Positions 53,262 to 61,328 of a stretch of 64,000 nt of DNA are shown in pieces. The notes beneath the pieces are model-generated. The model ran no database searches, was not told the DNA's origin, and saw nothing but the letters and a program-made list of their open reading frames with translations. The position numbers and the translations under genes are program-made. The stretch's first letter is position 1; the number at the start of each line of letters is the position of its first letter. Location of the stretch: contig MSGZ01000040.1 in the NCBI GenBank assembly GCA_001940925.1, positions 1 through 64,000 on the forward strand. Direction: 5' to 3'. Source of the stretch: Ruminococcus sp. Phil11. GTDB lineage: Bacteria; Bacillota; Clostridia; Oscillospirales; Ruminococcaceae.

Positions 53262-55157
53262 TTACATGAATGCACCAAGCTGTCTGAATGCGGCTTCGAT
53301 GTTCTCGGAAATGGTGTCAAACGTGCAGGTGTCAGAGTGCAGAAGGTAACTGCCGATCTCAGCTTCCTGCTTGGTTTCGGCATCAATCAGCACCGCAAAT
53401 ACCTTTGCGTTCGGTTCTTCACAGTCAACGATCACATTTTCCGGAATCGGGTCTTTTCCGAACCTGAACAAAGAACTGCTGCCCAGTATCTCGTAATTCT
53501 CATTGCGCACCGCGATGCAGTAACATGCAGCTTTTTGGTCATCCGGCGCAGCAAAACCTGTTGTATCTCTGAATGTGATCTTCTGTACGGGAACTGCAGC
53601 ATCAGAAGCGACCTTGCAGACGACCACAGAGCCGACGGGAACTTCCTCTTCAAATGCTTTGTCCTGTTCTAAAACCGTCCCGGCAGGCTCGCTGTCCGTT
53701 TCGACAAGCTCCACTGAAAGCAGCAGCCCGAGCTCATCCGTCACTTTCTTCGCTTCTTTCCAGTCCACGCCCCGGAAATCCGGCACATAGACCGTATCAT
53801 TCGGATTCCCCGTGCTGATATATACGCGCACCGTTTCTCCGATCGCAACCGCCGTTCCGGCAGGCGGATCGGTTTTGGCTGCATCGCCTGCGCGGGTATA
53901 CGGATCGTCAATATGGCAAAGCTCAAATTTGAGCTCCCGTTCTTCGATCTCGCGCTTGGCAAATTTCTGCGGCGTATTGGTGAGATCGGGAATCTTCACG
54001 GTCTCCTGCTTCGCACCGAGACTGACCGTCACGCGCACCGTTTCTCCGATCGTACCCGCCGTGCCCGGCTTCGGCTCCATGCTGATGATTTTGCCCTCCG
54101 GAACATTCGCATCGTATGCATAATGCTTGTCGATCGCAAAGCCCTCTGCCCAGATGACCTCCTGCGCTGCCTCAAAATCCATGCCCTCGGCATCCGGCAC
54201 GGTTGACGGGTCGCCCTCTTCGCCGATATAGACCTCCAGCGTGACCTTCTCACCCGGCTTGACCCAGTATCCCTCGCCGTCATAACGGTAGTAAGGCCGC
54301 GTTGTATAGATAAGGTCCTCTGTTTTGAACGGCTGAACCGACATCGTCACAACGTCACCGACTTCAAATCGCGGCGCGTCAGCCTGAATTTCCTGATCCG
54401 TGAAAACAAATGCACTTTCTGATACATGCGCAAAAAAGGATCTCGCCTTGCTGACCGTGACGCCCTTTTCCTCCAGCATCCCCTTTGCTTCCTCATACTG
54501 CATATCATGGATTGCCGGGATCCAGACCATGCTGTCAAATTCATCGGTAATCTCAAAATCCACGGTACCGAATACGCCCGGTGCCCGGCCTTCCTCTGTC
54601 AGATTGTACAGCGTATAGCTGCCTGCCGGAAGCTGCGGGAAATTGACAATATATGTGCTGCGGTTATTTGCCGCAACGCGCACCGCATCCGGTGCACCGA
54701 CTTCGCAGTCCGCGACCCTTGCGCCGTACTGAAACACGACAAACCTTCCGCTGACGCCGATCTCCTCATCGGTCGGATTGTGCATCTCAAGCTGCACGCC
54801 CGTCGGGACTGCGACCTTGACCTCCATATACGGCACGGTCGTGTTCTGTTCCGTTCCTGCCGAATATGCCGAACCCGGATCTGTGCTGACAGTTGTTTTC
54901 ATTCTGCTGATACCGTAGATCAGTGCCGCATTCAGTCCGATGCAGACCGCGACCGCAGCCGCGATGCCCGCTCTGCCGAAATGCAGCGGTTCTTTCTTTT
55001 TCATGATTCCGTGCTGTGTCATAACGATTCCTTCCTGCGCCGACTGCGCGTCCTGCGTCACCCCGGCTGCATCCTGCGGTTCCGTTTTCTGAACCGCAAA
55101 CGCCGCATAGTCCTCCGGCAGGTCGCTCAGAGCATCCAGAATATCCAACGGTTTCAA
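53262..55157 (-). CDS. transmembrane PASTA-repeat protein paired with an ECF sigma factor
   Basis: 631 residues. Cytoplasmic N-terminus (about 1-62; MKPLDILDALSDLPEDYAAFAV, an acidic helical segment as in anti-sigma domains), one membrane helix (about 63-83), an Ig-like/beta domain (110-205), then four PASTA repeats (about 213-285, 317-385, 386-455 and 458-525) with VPDxxGxxxxxA patterns, and a C-terminal beta domain. PASTA domains bind peptidoglycan or muropeptides. Its start overlaps the sigma stop by 4 bp. Inference: a wall-sensing anti-sigma. Unlike PrkC-type proteins it has no kinase domain. Confidence 0.88.
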   Translation of the reverse strand: MKPLDILDALSDLPEDYAAFAVQKTEPQDAAGVTQDAQSAQEGIVMTQHGIMKKKEPLHFGRAGIAAAVAVCIGLNAALIYGISRMKTTVSTDPGSAYSAGTEQNTTVPYMEVKVAVPTGVQLEMHNPTDEEIGVSGRFVVFQYGARVADCEVGAPDAVRVAANNRSTYIVNFPQLPAGSYTLYNLTEEGRAPGVFGTVDFEITDEFDSMVWIPAIHDMQYEEAKGMLEEKGVTVSKARSFFAHVSESAFVFTDQEIQADAPRFEVGDVVTMSVQPFKTEDLIYTTRPYYRYDGEGYWVKPGEKVTLEVYIGEEGDPSTVPDAEGMDFEAAQEVIWAEGFAIDKHYAYDANVPEGKIISMEPKPGTAGTIGETVRVTVSLGAKQETVKIPDLTNTPQKFAKREIEERELKFELCHIDDPYTRAGDAAKTDPPAGTAVAIGETVRVYISTGNPNDTVYVPDFRGVDWKEAKKVTDELGLLLSVELVETDSEPAGTVLEQDKAFEEEVPVGSVVVCKVASDAAVPVQKITFRDTTGFAAPDDQKAACYCIAVRNENYEILGSSSLFRFGKDPIPENVIVDCEEPNAKVFAVLIDAETKQEAEIGSYLLHSDTCTFDTISENIEAAFRQLGAFM

Positions 55158-55711
55158 ACGAATCCCTCCTTTTCAAGATGCTGTTTCAGCTTCTTCCGAA
55201 TGCGGTGCAGCTGCACGCTGACCGCGCTGACCCGCATCTGATGCGTTTCCGCAATGACCTGCACAGGCTTTGCGAAATAATACCGTTCCAGAAACATCTG
55301 CCGGGACTGTTCCGGCAGCACATCCAGGAACTGCCGGAGTGCGGCCGTCAGTGCGCGCCGGTCAACCGCAGCTTCCACTGTTTCCTTTGCCGGAATCACC
55401 TCTGCAAGCTCATCCAGTGTTTGCGTGACCTGATTCCCGCCGCGCTTTAACCGGGTATTCCTGCGCAGCTGATCCGTTGCCGCGCGGCGAAGCAGGGTCA
55501 CGAGATAATTTTTCAGATTGTTCGGTACATGCGGGGGGATGCTGTTCCATACAGCCAGCAGCATTTCATTCACGCATTCCTCTGCGTCCTCCGCACTGCC
55601 GAGCATCTGCTCCGCGACTGAAAAGCACAGTCTGCCGTAAGCCGTTCTGATCTCTGCGAGTGCCTGTTCATCGCGCTTCTGCAGCAGCGCTATGATCTGT
55701 TCGTCCTGCAT
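55154..55711 (-). CDS. ECF-type RNA polymerase sigma factor
   Basis: 185 residues from ATG 55711 (GGAGG ten bases upstream). Region 2: LAEIRTAYGRLCFSVAEQMLGSAEDAEECVNEMLLAVW; region 4: LPEQSRQMFLERYYFAKPVQVIAETHQMRVSAVSVQLHRIRKKL broken across typical sites. No region 3, as in ECF factors. Co-translated with the PASTA membrane protein, its likely anti-sigma. Upstream sequence carries TGAAAC about 50 bases before the start, similar to the other ECF operon, possibly an autoregulated promoter. Confidence 0.92.
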   Translation of the reverse strand: MQDEQIIALLQKRDEQALAEIRTAYGRLCFSVAEQMLGSAEDAEECVNEMLLAVWNSIPPHVPNNLKNYLVTLLRRAATDQLRRNTRLKRGGNQVTQTLDELAEVIPAKETVEAAVDRRALTAALRQFLDVLPEQSRQMFLERYYFAKPVQVIAETHQMRVSAVSVQLHRIRKKLKQHLEKEGFV

Positions 55712-55834
55712 GTCTGCATCACCTCCTGCACATATAATCGCTGTCTGCACGGAAATCTTACACCTGTTTCAAAAAAATTTCCCGTTTCTGATTGTACCAT
55801 AATCCCGCCGGACGGTCAAGCCATCCGGCAGAAA

Positions 55835-55866
55835 AAAGCAGTTCCGCAAAAAAGCAGAACTGCTTT
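55835..55866 (-). terminator. terminator of the sigma-serpin operon
   Basis: AAAGCAGTTC and its complement GAACTGCTTT around 12 bases; on the minus strand TTTTTTCTGCC follows. It begins 18 bases after the serpin stop codon. Confidence 0.85.
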
Positions 55867-55883
55867 CAGAGCACTTTTACCGC

Positions 55884-57137
55884 TCATGCTGATTCAGAAA
55901 GATTCTTCACAACGCCGAGAAAAACCGGCAGATGTGTATTCGTATCAACGATCATGAAAATGAACGGGCGGTCAAGGATCACGTATTTCGTCTCATCGGT
56001 TACGAGCGCACCGTTTGTACGCAGCGTCACTGCCGTGACGGCAGCAGCCTTGGTGCCTTCCGCGTCAACCTCCACATGCGTTTTATGGATCACCGTGTCG
56101 ATGTGAAGCGAAACAGTTTCAGAAATGCCGGAGAAATCCGCATCGTCGGAGAACGCCTGCGGCATTCCCATTTCCGGCAGTATCCCCTGCAGCTCCGTGT
56201 CGGTATCGAACGCGAACGGCGGGATGCCTGCCCGCACCTCGTTCCCCTGCACATCGGTCAGCAGCTTATAAAGTGACTTGCCGTCCAGCGATGCAAGGTA
56301 TTCGTCCGGGGACATGTCCTCCGGCGGCAGAATGCCCGCAAAGGCATAGGGGCCGTCGTAATCCCGCAGAAAGCCCTCCGCGCCGTCCAGCGAGAGATAC
56401 GCCTGTTCGTCCGAATACATCATCTCAACTTCGGTTGTAGTGCCGTCCGCATTCAGGAAATCCCGCGTCTTGATGTCGTCCTTCTCGTACTTGTCCTTCC
56501 ATTTCGCGTCAAAGCAGACCGCATTGACCAGCACCATCATATTCTGCGGTGACAGCCGTTCGATCACCTTCGGGATCATATCGTCGGTATGCTTTTTCAC
56601 CCAGCCGTTGATCTCCTTGACCGTGCTCTGGTCAAACGGCGCGAGAAAGCTGTCCGCGCCGAACCATTCCCGGTTGACGTTCAGGAACTCCGGCCGGACG
56701 GTAAAATCCTTGTCCCGCATCCAGATCGCGTTCGCGGTCTCCAGCTTGCAGCGGTCGGTATGCGGCTGCTCCGTGCGCCACGCATAGAGATACTGATCGA
56801 GCGTTTCCAGCGGGATGTCCCCGCCGAGCACCTGCTGCATTTCGGTGCGCGTATCGCCTGCCGCGCCGTTCGCGGTCATGGTCATGGCCTGCATGACGGA
56901 ATACGGCGAGAGCATCACATTTTCGCCGCTTTTCGTCTCATAGACGCGCCGGAACAGATCCAGTGCAAAATCTGCCTGCTGCGTGCAGAAGGGTTCATCC
57001 GCAGCCTTCGGCTCGATCTCCGCCGCATAAACAGCACCGGACTGACCGGCTGCCGGCTGCGGCGTATCTGTCCCACACGCAGTCAAAGTCTGCAGCAGAA
57101 GCACCGCCGCAGGCAGTAACCAAAGCTTCCGTTTCAT
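55884..57137 (-). CDS. serpin lipoprotein (protease inhibitor), downstream copy
   Basis: 417 residues. Lipoprotein signal with lipobox LTACG (Cys21). Serpin fold from about residue 50: MLSPYSVMQAMTMTANGAAGDT, the breach region NAVCFDAKWKDKYE, the hinge DAEGTKAAAVTAVTL and the closing LDRPFIFMIVD. The small-residue hinge (P15 Gly to P9) means it can insert the loop and trap a protease. By hinge counting the scissile bond lies near LRTNGAL, around Asn-Gly or Thr-Asn. Anchored outside, it could block host or competitor proteases. 19 bp after the other serpin. Confidence 0.93.
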   Translation of the reverse strand: MKRKLWLLPAAVLLLQTLTACGTDTPQPAAGQSGAVYAAEIEPKAADEPFCTQQADFALDLFRRVYETKSGENVMLSPYSVMQAMTMTANGAAGDTRTEMQQVLGGDIPLETLDQYLYAWRTEQPHTDRCKLETANAIWMRDKDFTVRPEFLNVNREWFGADSFLAPFDQSTVKEINGWVKKHTDDMIPKVIERLSPQNMMVLVNAVCFDAKWKDKYEKDDIKTRDFLNADGTTTEVEMMYSDEQAYLSLDGAEGFLRDYDGPYAFAGILPPEDMSPDEYLASLDGKSLYKLLTDVQGNEVRAGIPPFAFDTDTELQGILPEMGMPQAFSDDADFSGISETVSLHIDTVIHKTHVEVDAEGTKAAAVTAVTLRTNGALVTDETKYVILDRPFIFMIVDTNTHLPVFLGVVKNLSESA

Positions 57138-57156
57138 AGTCAGTCCTTTCTCCGGT

Positions 57157-58398
57157 TCAGTCGTTCACGGCATTCAGAATGCCCGTAAAGACCGGCAGCA
57201 TCGTTTCGTCATCCACGATCATGTAGATGAACGGACGGTCAAGGATCACGCTGTGGGGCGGCTGCTCCGGCGCGCAGGAATCCACCGCGACCTCCGTCAC
57301 GGCGGCGGCCTTGGTACCCTTTGCGTTCACATCAATGAACGTCTTTTGGTAGACCGTGCTGATATTGACAGCGATATCCGTCATTTCGGAGAAATCCGCA
57401 GCATCGAAGGCCTTTTCCATGCCCATGGCCTTCAGCGTATCATTCAGTTCCATGCCGTCCGTGACCTGAAACTGCGGCATTTCGATATAGACCTCGGCAT
57501 CCGCCGCGCCGGTCAGCAGCCCGCGCAGGGACTCCGGCGTCTGCATCGCGAGATACGCCTCCGGGGTCAGACCCTGCTCCGGCAGGATCGCCGCAAAGCT
57601 GTAGCCGTTTTTATAGGGTTTCAGAAAGCCGTCCGCGCGCTCGTCCCCGATAAAGACGGATTCCGTGCTGTTCATCATCATGACATTCTGCTGCTGGCCG
57701 CCTGCCGTCGTAAAGACGCCGGTATCCGGCTCCTCAAACGGCTCCTTCCATTTCGCATCGAAGGAGACCGCATTGAACAGATACATCACAGTCTCCCCGC
57801 TGATCTCTTGGAGGAGCTCCGGGATCATGCCGTCTGTTTTGTCATTGCACCAGCTGTTGATATCGTTCAGGGTCGTCCCGTCAAACGGAGCCTTGTAGAT
57901 CTCCGCATCGTAATAGCCGACAGCGTTTTTCAGAAAATCATTCTTGACCGAAAAATCCTCCGCATCGCGGTACCAGATCGAATTGGCGGTTTTCATCACG
58001 GTTTTCCGTGCATTCTGCCGCTCGTAATTGAGCCCGCTGTTCAGCGTGTCCAGCGGCAGACCGCCGAGCACCTGCTCCATTTCGGCGCGCGTATCGCCTG
58101 CCGCGCCGTTCGCGGTCATCGCGAGTGCCTGCATCAGCGAATACGGCGACAGCAGAACATTTCTGCCCTCACGGGTCTTGGCGGCCTCCTGCATCAGCGA
58201 GAGCGCAAAGGCGGTCTGTCCCTGCAGAAATGCCTCATCCGGCTTCGTGCTTTCGCTGCCGGTGCTCCGCATCCCGGCGGTCAGCTCCACGGCCTTTGCG
58301 GAATGCCCGAGGGAGATCCCGCTCCCTGCGCCGCAGCCTGTCATCGTCGTCAGCAGCAGCATTGCCGCTGCAATTGCTTTGATCCTTGTGTGTTTCAT
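57157..58398 (-). CDS. serpin lipoprotein (protease inhibitor), upstream copy
   Basis: 413 residues. Signal peptide with a lipobox TMTGCG. Serpin core as in the neighbour: LSPYSLMQALAMTANGAAGDT, LFNAVSFDAKWKEPFE, hinge NAKGTKAAAVTEVAV, closing LDRPFIYMIVD. The reactive loop differs: by hinge counting P1-P1' falls near VDSCAPEQ, so the target protease should not be the same as for the sister serpin. Inhibitory hinge residues are intact. Similar secreted serpins (siropins) are known from Eubacterium siraeum in the same order. Confidence 0.93.
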   Translation of the reverse strand: MKHTRIKAIAAAMLLLTTMTGCGAGSGISLGHSAKAVELTAGMRSTGSESTKPDEAFLQGQTAFALSLMQEAAKTREGRNVLLSPYSLMQALAMTANGAAGDTRAEMEQVLGGLPLDTLNSGLNYERQNARKTVMKTANSIWYRDAEDFSVKNDFLKNAVGYYDAEIYKAPFDGTTLNDINSWCNDKTDGMIPELLQEISGETVMYLFNAVSFDAKWKEPFEEPDTGVFTTAGGQQQNVMMMNSTESVFIGDERADGFLKPYKNGYSFAAILPEQGLTPEAYLAMQTPESLRGLLTGAADAEVYIEMPQFQVTDGMELNDTLKAMGMEKAFDAADFSEMTDIAVNISTVYQKTFIDVNAKGTKAAAVTEVAVDSCAPEQPPHSVILDRPFIYMIVDDETMLPVFTGILNAVND

Positions 58399-58410
58399 TG
58401 TAATGTCTCC

Positions 58411-59313
58411 TTATTCATTCTCCGGCAGTGTCCCGACCGAAAATTTCGCTTCCTGTCCGTTGTAGAAAACCGCGTAGTCGCCTTCCTCTGCCGCTTCGAT
58501 GCCGAAATCCGAAAGCGAGACCTTCCATTCATAGGTCTGACCCGGTTCCAGCTGTACCCCGCGGATATCCGCGAAATGCTCGACCGGCTCGCGGGAAAAC
58601 GGCGTGTAGCTGACCGCTTCCCCGAGGAACTGCTCAAGCCCGAAATCCTCAAACCATACATCCGTTTTTTCGGTACCCTCATTGGTCAGAAGCACCCTGA
58701 TTTCGCTGACACCCGCGCCGTAGATCTCATCTCCGGTGCTGACCGTGACAGCCTTTGCCTGCTCCGGCTCAGAGGGCAGCGGCGCGTCCGCAGCGATCTC
58801 AAAGCTTGTGACCAGCTCGCCGCTGTCGCCGATGTGTATGTTATACACGCCCTCCGGCAGCGGCAGATCGTAATGCGCCGCGATCTTTGCCGTAAAGACT
58901 GTTGTATCCTGCGGCAGCGCGGTCTGCGCCAGACAGGTAAAGCAGTCGCGTCCCTCAGCATACGGGATTTTCACTTCCCTGCCGTTTTCCATCCGGTAAA
59001 GCCGGAACATGGATTCCGAAAAGCAAAATTCCGCATCTGTCTTGTTCGTGACGTTCACACGGATCTCCTCGGTATCCGGGCGGTAGCGTTCCTGCTCCGG
59101 GCTGACGGAGACCAAACTGTTGTCCGTCCACCAATAGGTGCCGCAGAGCACGCCCTCCGCCGGATCGGCATCAGGTTCCTCCGCCGCAATGTCAAGCATA
59201 TCGGCTTCTGCGGCAAACTCCCCCGTTTCCGGTGCGCCGGCGATCTCATCCGTTCCGCAGGCCGTCAGGCACATTGCCGTTGATAAGATACATAAAAGGA
59301 CTGTTTTTTTCAT
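58411..59313 (-). CDS. lipoprotein with two Ig-like domains
   Basis: 300 residues from ATG 59313 (GGGAGGG site). Lipobox CLTACG, Cys19. Two beta-sandwich repeats follow: about 55-165 (LCGTYWWTDNSLVSVSP, RVNVTNKTDAEFCF, VYNIHIG) and 185-295 (VSTGDEIYGAGVSEIRVLLTNEG, FGIEAAEEGDYAVFY), resembling bacterial Ig-like Big_14-type domains. Between the anti-sigma and the serpins in one operon; could bind wall or ligand, or help display the serpins. Function unknown. Confidence 0.78.
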   Translation of the reverse strand: MKKTVLLCILSTAMCLTACGTDEIAGAPETGEFAAEADMLDIAAEEPDADPAEGVLCGTYWWTDNSLVSVSPEQERYRPDTEEIRVNVTNKTDAEFCFSESMFRLYRMENGREVKIPYAEGRDCFTCLAQTALPQDTTVFTAKIAAHYDLPLPEGVYNIHIGDSGELVTSFEIAADAPLPSEPEQAKAVTVSTGDEIYGAGVSEIRVLLTNEGTEKTDVWFEDFGLEQFLGEAVSYTPFSREPVEHFADIRGVQLEPGQTYEWKVSLSDFGIEAAEEGDYAVFYNGQEAKFSVGTLPENE

Positions 59314-59335
59314 GACGATCCCTCCCGTCATTCTG

Positions 59336-60220
59336 TTACCCGTTTTGTTTATGTTCCTTCAGGTAATCCATGAATTCCGTGACGATCTGTTCCAGCTCCG
59401 CGTGGTCAAGGTTATATGCCTTGATTTTCACGTTCAGTCCGCTGACTTGAAACAAGGCTTCTTCTTCCTGCCTGTTCGGATCGCTTGAACCTGCATACGA
59501 AACAGGCGTGTCACCGCCCCTTCCGGTATACAGCATCAAATTGATATAGTGTGACAGATCGTCAGATTTTTTGTAGCAGAACGTATTTGTGTCTGAAACA
59601 GTCAGATCCGGTTCTGTTTCTGAAACGAAGAATCCGGGTTTTCCGTCCTCATAATTAAAATCGTTGGTCACTTCATACTTCGACAGACCGCCGAGCGTTT
59701 CCGGCATCGCATCCAGCCCGTAGTGTTCCAGAATCTCTGCCTCAGTTTTCGTGACAAAGACGGCGTGTCCCGGTGTCCCGGCAGAATCCGCACCGTTTGT
59801 ATCATGCGTTTCCGCGTTCTGCTTTCCGACGTTTTTGCCCGGACGGTCAAAGCCGTGGTTATCATCCGCAGCACCGCTGACCGTATCTTTTTCAGCATTC
59901 GTAAAACTGTTTTCTTCCGCCGAAGAATTACAGCTATCTTCCTCCGAAGATTCCTCTGCCATTTCAGGCGCATAATCCGCTGCAGCATCATCCTTCGCGC
60001 CATCCTGCTCGGAATTGATACCGGATGTCGCTGCCGTATTCTCCGTGTACATCATGTTGTTTCTCGTCGCCGCAAACCCGACACCGACCGTCAGAAGCAG
60101 ACAGCCTGCAAACGCCGCTGCAGCGCGGGTCATGATGCGGATGCGTCTTGTATGCTCCCGCTGATACGCCGCACTTCTGCGGAACACCTCAGCCTGGAAT
60201 TCCTCATTCGTCATTCTCAT
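59336..60220 (-). CDS. candidate anti-sigma factor (single-pass membrane protein)
   Basis: 294 residues. Cytoplasmic basic N-terminus (1-30; MRMTNEEFQAEVFRRSAAYQ), one helix (about 31-52), a long acidic, Ser/Glu/Asn-rich linker to about 150, then an external domain (155-290) with KTEAEILEHYGLDAMPETLGG and LDHAELEQIVTEFMDYL. Its start overlaps the ECF sigma stop by 4 bp, the usual sign of a sigma/anti-sigma pair. The short cytoplasmic tail is not a classic zinc anti-sigma domain. Confidence 0.78.
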   Translation of the reverse strand: MRMTNEEFQAEVFRRSAAYQREHTRRIRIMTRAAAAFAGCLLLTVGVGFAATRNNMMYTENTAATSGINSEQDGAKDDAAADYAPEMAEESSEEDSCNSSAEENSFTNAEKDTVSGAADDNHGFDRPGKNVGKQNAETHDTNGADSAGTPGHAVFVTKTEAEILEHYGLDAMPETLGGLSKYEVTNDFNYEDGKPGFFVSETEPDLTVSDTNTFCYKKSDDLSHYINLMLYTGRGGDTPVSYAGSSDPNRQEEEALFQVSGLNVKIKAYNLDHAELEQIVTEFMDYLKEHKQNG

Positions 60221-60768
60221 ACTGCAAGCTCACCGTCCTTTCCGATCAGATCCCGCAGCGTGTTCTTTGCGCGGTAGAGCAGATTGTCCACCTGCTTGCG
60301 GGTCTTTTTCATGATCCGCGCTGCATCCGCGTAGGAGTATTCCTCGAAATACACCAGATGCACCGCGAGCTGCTGATCCTCCGGGAGCCTGCGCAGTGCC
60401 TCATTGACTTTGCGCTTCTCCTCGCTGCGGATCGCCTGTTCCTCCAGATCTGTCTCGTCAGACAGGAAGGGCTCCGCTTCGTCAAGCGGGACCTGTGCCG
60501 CACGCTTCCGCTTACGCAGATAGTCAAGTGCTCTGCTGCGTGCGATCACGAACAAAAAGGTTTTGAAGGAATCCTTGAAATTGAACTTGCGCGGGTGGAC
60601 AACAAGATACATGAACACATCCGCGGCGATATCCTCCGCGGCACAGATATCGTGCACGTATCTCTGGATGAAAAAGGTCACCGGATCACGGTATTCCTCG
60701 ATAATCCCGGCAAAGGCCGATTCATCCCCGTCCAGCCAGCGGCGGTAATAGCTTGCGCCGTTGTCCAT
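60217..60768 (-). CDS. ECF-type RNA polymerase sigma factor heading the serpin operon
   Basis: 183 residues from ATG 60768 (GGAG six bases upstream; in-frame ATGs at 60780 and 60801 are possible). Region 2: FAGIIEEYRDPVTFFIQRYVHDICAAEDIAADVFMYL split over the usual helices, with FKTFLFVIARSRALDYLRKRKR; region 4: LPEDQQLAVHLVYFEEYSYADAARIMKKTRKQVDNLLYRAKNTL likewise. First gene of sigma, anti-sigma, lipoprotein, serpin, serpin. A CCTGAAACGTACCGG stretch about 45 bases upstream may be its own target. Confidence 0.92.
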   Translation of the reverse strand: MDNGASYYRRWLDGDESAFAGIIEEYRDPVTFFIQRYVHDICAAEDIAADVFMYLVVHPRKFNFKDSFKTFLFVIARSRALDYLRKRKRAAQVPLDEAEPFLSDETDLEEQAIRSEEKRKVNEALRRLPEDQQLAVHLVYFEEYSYADAARIMKKTRKQVDNLLYRAKNTLRDLIGKDGELAV

Positions 60769-60913
60769 AGTGTTCTCCATTCTGCTGAAAGCTGCTTTCA
60801 TATACCGGTACGTTTCAGGCGGGGGTTTTCCTTATTCAGATACAGAAATTCGTGATTTTGCACAATAGAAATACTCGTGTATTAGCAAATATAGAGAAGT
60901 ATGTCTCATTTGC

Positions 60914-60942
60914 TTGCAATTTTGACGATATTGTGCTATAAT
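60914..60942 (+). promoter_or_regulatory. sigma-A promoter of a possible small RNA
   Basis: -35 TTGCAA (60914-60919), 17-bp spacer, -10 TATAAT (60937-60942). It is followed within 100 bases by a terminator and not by a gene. Confidence 0.75.
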
Positions 60943-60948
60943 CGAATC

Positions 60949-61041
60949 AAACTTCTTCACACGGATCCCGGATTCCCTCATCCGGGCGTCCGAAAAACCC
61001 TCTCCACAGAAAGCCGTCCGTTCCGGGCGGTTTTCCTTTTT
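60949..61041 (+). ncRNA. candidate small RNA of about 93 nt
   Basis: Bounded by a good promoter and a terminator (CCGTCCG-TTC-CGGGCGG at 61014-61030, then T-rich). Its 5' half folds into CGGA-CCCGGAT-loop-ATCCGGG-TCCG (60962-60992). It contains no start codon with ribosome site. Not an RNA family I recognise; it could also be a leader that lost its gene. Confidence 0.4.
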
Positions 61042-61109
61042 ATAGAAGTATTATACAATATTGCGAAAAAAAAAGCAAGCATCCCGTGCAGGAGTTTTTG
61101 CGTTTTCAC

Positions 61110-61138
61110 TTGACAGTCCGGCGCAGTTGTGCTATAAT
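61110..61138 (+). promoter_or_regulatory. sigma-A promoter of the decarboxylase operon
   Basis: -35 TTGACA (61110-61115), 17-bp spacer, -10 TATAAT (61133-61138): full consensus. The leader is about 185 nt. Confidence 0.88.
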
Positions 61139-61193
61139 CATTTTATTAGGGAAAGGCAATCTGCACCTGAATCATCATTTACTCGCCGCGGCC

Positions 61194-61252
61194 GCATCGC
61201 ACCGATGCACCGCCTTGGTACGGTGGCTTCGTGCAGGGTGCTTTTTCTCTTT
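61194..61252 (+). promoter_or_regulatory. leader with mutually exclusive hairpins and an attenuator-like terminator
   Basis: Terminator form: GCACC (61199-61203) with GGTGC (61237-61241), inner TGCAC/GTGCA and GCC/GGC pairs, then TTTTTCTCTTT (61242-61252). Competing form: GCATCG-CAC-CGATGC (61194-61208), which takes the left arm of the terminator. Upstream CTGCACC near 61162 can also pair with GTGCAG in the right arm. Suggests control by attenuation; no known riboswitch class recognised. Confidence 0.55.
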
Positions 61253-61328
61253 ATCAGTCAGATTTTTTACCGTGCAGGGCTCCGGCATTCTGCACCGGAA
61301 TATGCAAAAAGGATCGGTCAAGCAGAAC

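Noticed and set aside
57253-59283. 676-codon open frame on the plus strand
   Set aside because: Antisense to the two serpins and the lipoprotein; shadow frame of GC-rich codons without ribosome site.
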